A stretch of 64,000 nt of DNA from Gnetum montanum (taxonomy: Eukaryota > Streptophyta > Gnetopsida > Gnetales > Gnetaceae): contig MNCI01033545.1 in NCBI GenBank assembly GCA_015680685.1, positions 179,746 through 243,745 of the forward strand. The letters run 5' to 3'. Below are positions 56,193 to 64,000 of this stretch, piece by piece. The notes under the pieces are model-generated. The model was not told the origin of the DNA. It did no database searches and was given only the letters and a program-made list of their open reading frames with translations. Every line of letters starts with the position of its first letter. The first letter of the stretch is position 1. The position numbers and the translations under genes are program-made.

Positions 56193-57034
56193 TGATGAGT
56201 GGCAAGGTACCCCTACACTCAACCATACGAATACGAGCATTACACACGCGATCTGGTCGAACTCTGCAGACTAAGTGCCTACATACCTTATGGAACACCT
56301 AAGGTTAATCATTCATTATCTTCCCAGACTTACTTGTATTTGTCATGGTTGTATGGTTAAGTAAGTCTGAGGTATGTGATTTTTATGTCTTTTATGTTTT
56401 ATCACCTATGCTAATGAGGTAAAGGGTGAAGAAATTAAGTAACTAACTTTAACTAACTAAGTTCTAATGCCTAGCATCAGTATTTGTTCCCACTTGTTGT
56501 TCACACCCTGAGCCAATGCAACCTTCTAGGATTACCAAATGCTATTCGTTGCTGGGGTTACCAAGCATAACGCATGTGCTCAAAGCGGTCGTACTGAATG
56601 CACTTAGGAGTGTTGATGGTTGAGAGAGATTAATTAAATAATAAAGCATTTAAATGATGAATAATAAATAACAATAATTAAAGTCCTATTTAGCTTAGTC
56701 CATGCACTGTAAGGTTTATCCAAAAAGTTTATCTTTATTTCCATACACAAACTTGTGCTCAGGTACAATATTTGCTTGAATAAAGATCTATTCACTTTGG
56801 AGCTCCTACTGTAGGCACATGGAAATTATTCCATCTCTGGAGAGGTAAAACTGCCAGAGTTTCACTAAGGGTCTAAATCTAGATGAAAAACAAGGGAGAG
56901 CTGTTTCTTATTTATAAAAATGACAGCGAACTACGATATCACAGGAAAGACGCGATATCGCGTACGATACATCGCGTATGCGATATCGCAGTGAGGACAC
57001 GATATCGCAGCCCATGCTATATCGCGTCCCATCA
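56193..57034 (-). repeat. ATH6 5' LTR (842 bp)
   Basis: Plus coordinates TGATGAGTGGCAAGG...CGTCCCATCA, flanked right by CTTAG (57035-57039). GATATC/CGCGATATCGCG cluster at 56933-57025 followed (minus strand) by CTATAAATAAG. Close in sequence to 47037-47915. Confidence 0.95.
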
Positions 57035-57039
57035 CTTAG

Positions 57040-57300
57040 CATCAACATTAAAAGTTAAAGGTAAAAACCAAACATTAGCGATCAACACCATTATAGTACA
57101 ATCCACCATCATGAGTACTTATTATACAATGAGTGAAAGTCATTCAAACAAAATGTAATAGAGAAAGAAATAGTAAAAATGTTAACGATGGTGTAAAACA
57201 AAGCAAGTAAAGATGAATAATGTGTAAAACAAAAAAAAACAAAGGAATTGAGGGCTTTAGAATGGTTAGCATTAGTGGCCATCTCCCCCACGATTGAGTT
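57040..57300 (-). other. ATH5 3' UTR, right part
   Basis: Resumes ATH5 after the ATH6 insertion (CATCAACATTAAAAGTTAAA), matching ATH6 49545-49850. No coding sequence until the integrase end. Confidence 0.8.
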
Positions 57301-58700
57301 GGAAGAAGGAAATTCAAAATAATGAGCAAGCTTGTCCAACAATAGAGGTAGTGTTAGTACTGGCATTTTTAGGCTCATGGAAAGGTTTGGTTTGCTGGAT
57401 GTTAACTAATAATTTCCTATCTAGGTTTTCAGGTTTATAGATCATCAAGGCCCTTGAAGGAAAAGTTTCATGAATGATATAAGGTCCTTCCCACAACTTT
57501 TGCAATTTAGTTCATTGTGGCACATGTGCACGATTCCAATAGAGAACCTTATCTCCTGGTTAATATGTAACTTTCCAAATTCTTAGGTCATGGCATTACT
57601 TGTTGAAGGCCTTGTGCAATTCGTTGGATGATAGGGTGGCGAATCGATTTTCATCTAGCAAGTTAAGGTTCATTAACCATTCTTTCTGTGCTAGACAGAG
57701 GTCAAGGTTAAGATCACATGCTGTAGATAGTGTACGAAGCTCAGTTTGGATAAGAAGTGTTGGAAGTTTACTGTACACTAACTCATAGGGAGAATAGCCT
57801 ATAGGGAGTTTCCATGTGGAGTGGTATGCCCAAAGAGCATCATTTAGTTTGGTGCTCTAGTCTCACCTATATTTGCTAATGGTTTGTGTCAATATTTTTG
57901 TGATCTCCCTGTTGGTGACCTTGGCTTGACCATTCTCTTAAGGATGATATGGTGTAGTTAGCTTATGCTTGACTCCTAAGCATTGCATTAATTTTTGAAA
58001 GGTCACACCTATAAAATGTGTACCATTATCGAAAATAAGTTCACAAGGCATGCCGAACCTATTTATGATTTGTTGTTGAAAAAATCGTGCAGCGGTATAT
58101 GATGTACAGTCAGTAACAATGGCCACTTCTACCCATTTTGTAAAATAGTCAACAACAACAACAATGTAGGCTTTTCCATTGGACATTGGTGTGATAGGCC
58201 CCATAAAATCAATACCCCATATGTTGAAGGGTTCTAAAGGTTGAATCCATTGTTGTGAACCCTCCATTCTAGTAGTCATTCCTCCATCGTGTTGGTAGCA
58301 CTCACAAGATTGGACAAAATGATGAGTATCCTAAAAAAATGTAGGCCAATAATATCCTGCAAGCAAGATGTTAATGGTTATTCATCTCCCAATGTAATGA
58401 CCCCCACAAGGGCCCTCATGAGCATCTTGGAGAACTCACAATTGATCTACATCAGGAACACACCATCGGACCAAGCCATCGGAACATACCTTATAAAGGT
58501 GTCCGTTGATTTCCATGAAATATTTGGCTTAGTGAAGAAACTATTGTTTCTTTTTAATGTATAATCCTTATGGTGTTTCTTCTGTGAGAAGATAAGTAAT
58601 AATGCTACTATACCAAATTATATCTGTGGTTAATTGATTATTTATTACACCTGAAAAGAGGATTTCATTAGGGATGCAATCAGAAATTGGATACTCGTCC
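57301..58700 (-). pseudogene. pol (INT): integrase of ATH5
   Basis: Core 58279-57938 is open: WGIDFMGPITPMSNGKAY, VVDYFTKWVEVAIV, LIFDNGTHFIG and KLTTPYHP. The Glu block is lost or degraded after a stop at 57938. Zinc-module remnants (CWYQ-type in place of CEHC) lie at 58290-58450. The carboxy frames 57778-57596 (LPTLLIQTELRTLSTACDL) and 57505-57314 (LWEGPYIIHETFPSRAL) finish it. Clearly homologous to ATH6 but more decayed. Confidence 0.85.
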
Positions 58701-60400
58701 TCTTTGTTGTCCCATCATAATAGAGATAAGTGATCAGCAACAACATTCTAAGTGCCTTTACGATCAATCATTGTAAGATCAAACTCTTGTAAGATCACGA
58801 GCCATTGTATGATGCAAGGGTTCACCACTGGTTTATTCATCAAGAACCGAATTGCACTATGATCTGTGTGTATAAATATCTTATAGTCTAATATATAGTG
58901 CCTAAATTTTTCTAGTGCAAACACCATAGCCATTAACTCTTTTCCTGTTGTGGTGTAGTTGAGCTATGCATGAGAAATACTTTGACTTGCATAGTGAATG
59001 TAATAAGGTTGCTTTTGGTCATCTAACTGTGTAAGTATGGCTCCTAAAGCAAACTTGGATGCATCATCCATTATGTGGAATGGTCTGGACTAGTCAGGAG
59101 CTTGTAGCATGGATGTTTCTACAAGCTTCTACTTCAAGGTTTGGAAAGCTAGCTCACATTCCTTGGTCCATTCAAAGGGTACATCCTTCTTCATTAATTC
59201 TACCAATGGTTTTGCAATCTTCAAAAATTTCTTAATGAAGCATCTATAATAGCGATTATGTCCAAGGAATGATCGAATATCTTTGACAGTTTTAGTTTGA
59301 TGAGTGATTCCTTGGATGACTTTAATCTTTTCAAGATCTGCCTCTATCCCTATTTGTGAAATCTTATGTCCTAACACAATGCCTTCTTGGACCATTAAAT
59401 GGCTCTTTTTCCAATTGAGCCTTAAGTTGGTTTCTACACATCATTTCAGTACTTGCTCTAATTGGTCTAATGCTTGTTCGAAGTCCACTTCATAGGTGGA
59501 GAAATCATCCATAAAGACCTCCATACCATTCCCTATTTGCTGTTGAAATATACTTAGAACCAGGCGTTGAAATGTTGTTGGGCCATTGCATAAGCCAAAT
59601 GACATCTGCCTATATGCAAATGTCCCCCAAGGACTTGTGAATGTAGTTTTGGCTTGGTCATCTGGTGTTATTTGAATTTGATTGTATCCACTGTAACCAT
59701 CCAAAAAATTATAGTAGCAATGCCCTGCAATGGTATCTAAGACTTGGTTGATGAATGGTAATGGGAAATGGTCTTTAAATGTTGCCATGTTTAGCAGCCT
59801 AAAGTCTGTACACACCCTCCATTTACCTCCCTTTTTAGGCACATGATTAATGGACTAACCCATTCACTATCAGTAATGCAGTAGATGAACCCAGCTTTTA
59901 GAAGTTATTCAATTTCTTCTTTAACCACTTACTTAAGCTTTGGGTTCAATCACCTTTGCGGTTGTCGTCAAGGTTTCATGGAGGGGTAAGTGTAAATTCT
60001 ATGTTGGCATATCCTAGGATCTATTCCGATTAATTCAAGATATGACCAAGCAAAGGGTTTCGACCATTTATTTACCATCTTCAACAGTCTTTCTTTTGGT
60101 TGAGTAAGCTTAGCGTTAATGATTACCAGTTTGCCATTCTAGAGAAATGTATAGTCCATACCAGTGGGAAACGATTTTAATTCGAGGGGCTCTTGCTTAA
60201 ACTCATCAGAAATTTCCAACTTCCCCCAGTTGACATTTTCAATGTCAAGACTTGAAAGTTGGCGATGGACTTGCTCTAATGTATCTATGTTATCGATATA
60301 GGCACAAGTCAAGCTCTCAGTTGGTTCCATGCATAGAGTTGAATTTCTCTCTTGGTCAACTATCAGCCATTGGGTGCCTTCCTATCTTGTGACTGCTACA
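58701..60400 (-). pseudogene. pol (RT/RNase H): RT and RNase H of ATH5
   Basis: Frames 60330-60139 (MEPTESLTCAYIDNIDTLEQ), 59842-59441 (PKKGGKWRVCTDFRLLNMAT, FLDGYSGYNQIQITP, MEVFMDDFSTY with FMDD at 59504-59515), 59395-59129 ([20 protein letters not shown]) and 58933-58748 (FALEKFRHYILDYKIFIHTD). Active site intact, with several stops between blocks. Confidence 0.9.
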
Positions 60401-60471
60401 TACAGGCATCTTTGTATGTTAGTTACTTGTGCACACTGGTTGCATGTAGACAATGTTAAGCATTGTACAAA

Positions 60472-60960
60472 CTAGGCCTTTTGCATGTAGTTGCACCCTG
60501 TGTCACTGTATGCAATGCATGGAACTTTCTTCTTCTTGATCTTTCCAAACATATTTTCCTTTGATATTTCCAGGGAAAGATCACGTATGCCTAGGCACAC
60601 ATCAATTGTACTTAGCCATGCTCTTCCTATTATGATTGGGAAGTCTCCCTTATAGTTGTTGACTTGAATCACTAGGAAATCGGTTGGATACGGCCACCTA
60701 CAAATAGTGATGACAATGTCCTCCACTAGTCCTAATGGGATAGTGATGGACTGGTCAGCCAACTCTAAATGAATGTTACTCTTTTTTAGTGGAGGCAAGT
60801 TCTAGGCTTTATACATTTCTTGAGAGATTAAGTTGACACCAAAACTTGAATCCAAAAGAGCTTTATAGGGCTCATTTCCAGAGATTTGTAAATAAATAAG
60901 AGGACTTCCAGGATCATATAATTTCCTAGAAATATGGCCAACTTTAATCCAACAGGTAAT
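60472..60960 (-). pseudogene. pro: aspartic protease of ATH5
   Basis: Frame 60798-60472 has LELADQSITIPLGLVEDIVI, FLVIQVNNYKGDFPIIIGRA and LSLEISKENMFGKIKKKK. The active-site Asp segment lies just upstream (about 60830) in a frame with stops (SFGFKFW in one frame). The same layout as in ATH6. Confidence 0.78.
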
Positions 60961-63496
60961 GGCGGGAGTCAACATGACTGTGTGCTTTGGGTGTGATTTT
61001 GGTTCAAAGGAAGCTCCGAAGATTCAAACGATGGCGAGTTATTTGGATAATTAGCTGCTTGTGGTTGTAAGGACTTAGTTGGACTATTGATTCTAAAGAA
61101 ATGTCTCTTTCTTATGCATTTGTCTGAACCAACAATAGGTTGAGGATTGACAACCCTTGTAGCGTTACATTGCTGCAGCTGGGCAAGAAGCTCACCCTAC
61201 ATAGTTGGAGTAGGTGGTAATGGAACTAATGGTAGAAGAGGTGCAGTTGGATGAGAAGGATACTACATTTGTGGAACATCACTCCTAGGAGAAGGGGTTC
61301 TATAGTACTCGTGGGTTTGGTAGTAAGGCTAAAGAGTGACGTGACTAGTGGAGTCATGTGGAGAGATCGGCTACTAAATGTAGTACCCATATGGGTCAGG
61401 TTGACAGTAAGAGTATTATTGATGTGGTAATGGCATTCCCCATGATTGTGGGTGTTTCCATTGTTGATATTATTCATTTGTTATGGTGGAGTTCCATTTG
61501 GATAATATGTCAAGGGTTGGTGAAACTACCTTGGGTTACCTTGAGGATAAGGTAACCTTCTGGGTGCTTGTCGTCTGTTTAATCATGGGTTTAGTGCATA
61601 CACCCCAAACTCTTGTAGATGTGAGACTACTAGGAAACATCCTTTAGGATGATCATATTGGCATATCTCACATCTGTCATCATTGTCTGTGTCCAAATCC
61701 ACAACCTCTTCAATGATGGAAAATTTGCCCTTACTTTTGTTATGTGTAGACTCAGCTTCTTTCTTTTTCCTTCTCTCTTGGTTGCTACTTTGCTCTCAAG
61801 GCTCCTCAACTATTTTTATAATGGCTTGAAATTTATCATCTAGGGAGTTCCACATTTGATCTACCTTTGTCGATACATCTTATGCAAATTTTTAAATGGA
61901 CAAAGTCTTCCTATTCACCATCTCTTCGAGTGGTGACTCTTCGTCATCTTCATAAAGTCTAACTTCCTTCTTTCGGAGGGAAGGATCTCTGCTGTATTCC
62001 TCCGCACTTTCCCTTTTTCTTAACTCACCTTACTCCTTGGAAACTTACTCCAACAATCTTTGTATTTGATGGGCTCAGAGCTCAGATAGCCTTCCTTGGG
62101 CATAAGTCCCAAGGGTACTTCATGTTTCATACCTAAGCCCATCCACGAGATGGCGTAGTTGTTCCCTTTGCAAGTAATTATGGCCAAGGCAATGATGTAA
62201 TAATGCATAATATCGACCCATGGTAGCATCCAAGGGTTTGTGTCCTCATTTCCATCCTTGGATTTTCCTACATAGGTTGGACACTCGGGAGTACGTTTGA
62301 TACTTATCATTGAATAGCTCTAACATGGTACTCCATTGATGAATGGATTCCAGTTCTAAGGATTGGTACCAGCTTTTCGCTTCCTTGATCAATGTTTGTG
62401 GAAATAACTTTAGTTTTTGCCACTCATTTTCTCTATTTTGCAAGGCACATGCATTGTGAAATGCTTGTAGATGGTTCTGAGAATCAACATTGTATCCCCC
62501 TTCAAATCGTGGGATGTTGTTCATGTCTAGTCTTTTGATCCTACTATCCTTCTAGTGCCTTGTTGGAATCCTAACAACCTCTGTTATATCTAACATACTT
62601 TGGGTGGTGAGTAGGGGTTCATCATGATCGTATTATCTGTGGTGTCTATGATGCCTATGTTGTTCCCTTCTCTCCCTCCTTTTGTGATGTATTTCTCTAG
62701 AATGCCCTTGTCCCCTTTCTCGACTGTTTTGTCTATGATCTCTGTTTTGCTTACCATTTTCCTCATGGTCTTTCCCTTTGTGACTGTGTTTAGATCCTAA
62801 AGGAGAGGGGGAAGGAGATGATGAAGGTGAAGAGGAAGGAGGACTGGCACCATGACGGCACCTGTCACTTTCTCTTTGGTGGTCTCGACCTCGGTCACGG
62901 TTACAATCGGAATATCATTAAATGTCACGTGTTCGTGTTCCTTTTTCAGACCCCTTGTGTTTGTTGGTATCAGAACCTGGGTTATGAATAGTTGAGTGAA
63001 GATTCTGAACTCCTTGACCGAAGTCAATGAGAGGAACATCATTTTGTGGAAAACCTCCAAAGGTAGGTTCACCACCCTTATTTTCACGTAGGACATACAG
63101 AACGTCCTGAGACCACTTTCCCTTCATAGATTTGTAATGTCTCTCCTATTGTAAGTCCCTTTGACGTTGTGCCTCCGTGGGTCGATACTCTCTCAAGTCA
63201 TGTTCATGCACAATGTACTATGCCTGTAAGTGCTGCATACCAATTCATGTGAGAGCACGAAGAAGCATGCTTGGGATTGAGCAATCGGGAGGTAACACTA
63301 TATTACCTTCTAAATCATGCCAACGCAGTTGTTCATCCTGGTGGAGGATAAAGGTAAATTCTGGTATATACTCATCAGGATGAGCGTATACCATGCGAAA
63401 CTATTGGGGCACTGGCAAATCATCATGTGTACTCCACCTCCAATTATTCATTATGTCGGACTTAGTCGATGAAGCACTATCATAAGAAGGAGACAT
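60961..63496 (-). pseudogene. gag: gag of ATH5
   Basis: Starts MSPSYDSASSTKSDI at 63496. The core in frame 62524-62246 is the clearest gag domain in the window: NHLQAFHNACALQNRENEWQ, LKLFPQTLIKEAKSWYQSLE and FNDKYQTYSRVSNL. Then LRHLVDGLRYET, a basic Ser/Lys stretch, and CEICQYDHPKGCF near 61650, where the last knuckle Cys is Phe. Pro/Tyr-rich tail from 61620 to 61000 heavily frameshifted. Confidence 0.83.
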
Positions 63497-63613
63497 GATT
63501 GATTATTTAATGTGCAATACTTTTTTTTTATGATTGTAGGATAACTAACCTTAAGGGTTCGCTCCAACAATGGAAAGACTTCCTAAGTTCTAATTAGCGC
63601 ACAAACAACAAAA

Positions 63614-63631
63614 TCCTCGGCAATGGCGCCA
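63614..63631 (-). other. ATH5 primer-binding site
   Basis: Minus-strand TGGCGCCATTGCCGAGGA matches the tRNA-Asp complement at 16 of 18 positions, the best preserved of the three sites here. Confidence 0.85.
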
Positions 63632-63632
63632 A

Positions 63633-64000
63633 TGATGAGCTGCGAGGTACCCCTATGCCCAACCATATGAATACGAGCGTTCATGCATGATCCGGTCAAA
63701 CTCCAACGATTAAGTGCTTATGTGTTTACACAAAACAAGGATGGGTTATGTGATCGTTGTCTTCCCAAGCTTACTTGTAAGGCATGATTGTATGGTTAAG
63801 TTAACTTGAGGTATATGATTTTTATGCATTTTTATGTTTTATGTTCTTGGTGCTTAAAATGGAGAAATGAAATAATTAACTAATTTGGTTTAACTAATCA
63901 ACTATGCTCTAACTAGTCCTAACATCAACATCTGCTCCCACTTGTCGAACACATCCTAAACCAGTGTAACACTATTGGGATTACCAAACGCTAATCGTTA
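63633..64000 (-). repeat. ATH5 5' LTR, cut by window end
   Basis: Plus coordinates start TGATGAGCTGCGAGG; 368 bp are visible, matching 44492-44860. The U3 with its palindromes and TATA box lies beyond 64000. Confidence 0.9.

Larger units (their letters stand above)
47037..57034 (-). mobile_element. ATH6: complete Athila-like element nested in ATH5
   Basis: 9,998 bp with LTRs at 47037-47915 and 56193-57034, primer site, gag, protease, RT, RNase H, integrase, 3' UTR with terminal ORF, polypurine tract, and CTTAG at both flanks (47032-47036 and 57035-57039). It is inserted in the ATH5 3' UTR: its own copy of that spot reads ATACCTTAGTATCAACAT at 49533-49550, which spans the target. Coding domains are the best preserved in the window, with only a handful of stops and frameshifts. 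Confidence 0.95.
44492..64000 (-). mobile_element. ATH5: Athila-like element interrupted by ATH6
   Basis: Minus-strand element with its 3' LTR at 44492-45354 and 5' LTR starting at 63633 and running off the window. Its own internal sequence is 45355-47036 plus 57040-63632; ATH6 with its CTTAG duplication fills the rest. Order on the minus strand: LTR, primer site, gag, protease, RT, RNase H, integrase, 3' UTR, terminal exon, polypurine tract, LTR. All coding parts have stops. Confidence 0.9.

Noticed and set aside
1-64000. tRNA, rRNA or snRNA genes
   Set aside because: No such gene was recognised on either strand by eye; only short tRNA-complementary primer sites were found. A tRNAscan-SE run would settle it.

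Overview
The window looks like heterochromatic DNA from a large-genome seed plant. It holds no intact host gene. Nearly everything recognisable is Ty3/gypsy LTR retrotransposon in different states of decay, from two lineages. The abundance, nesting and Athila/Tat mix would suit a gymnosperm or another large plant genome, but the host cannot be fixed from the sequence. All names below (T1-T4, ATH1-ATH6) are mine.

Positions 1-1500 are AT-rich or unassigned, with one weak possible zinc-finger exon remnant (872-1027). Positions 1508-22620 form a plus-strand, head-to-tail cluster of a Tat/Ogre-like element. T1 (1508-9235) has gag, protease, RT, RNase H, a second RNase H and integrase, then a partial LTR. 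T2 (about 9600-17173) has RT to integrase, a long 3' UTR and an LTR. T3 (17174-21107) is only a 3' UTR plus LTR. T4 (21108-22620) is a 5'-truncated LTR. Two repeat systems mark this family: a roughly 30-60 bp minisatellite with a GTC...GAC hairpin core, found both between protease and RT and after integrase, and dispersed GCTACGCT...AGCGTAGC palindromes inside the LTRs.

Positions 22621-64000 are dominated by an Athila-like lineage. ATH1 (22621-30209, plus) keeps the end of pol, a broken integrase, a long degenerate coiled-coil accessory gene and a 3' LTR. ATH2 (about 32285-33611, minus) and ATH3 (33612 to about 36600, minus) are remnants; ATH3 carries the same accessory gene. ATH4 (37986-43864, plus) is structurally complete with two LTRs and a CTTGT target-site duplication but encodes only gag. 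ATH6 (47037-57034, minus) is complete, about 10 kb, bounded by CTTAG, and is inserted into the 3' UTR of ATH5 (44492 to beyond 64000, minus).

The most interesting material is downstream of integrase in the Athila-like elements. ATH4, ATH5, ATH6 and ATH1 each show an intron-like interval followed by a different terminal exon just before the 3' LTR. In ATH1 this becomes a gene-like cassette: seven TTGAC cores, a TATA box, a consensus splice donor and an accessory ORF of roughly 900 codons that is homologous to the one in ATH3. Second, the U3 of these LTRs contains GATATC palindrome clusters, and within each complete element the length differences between its two LTRs fall wholly (ATH6) or mostly (ATH4) in those clusters. 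All protein-coding regions contain stops or frameshifts, so the elements present are probably inactive.
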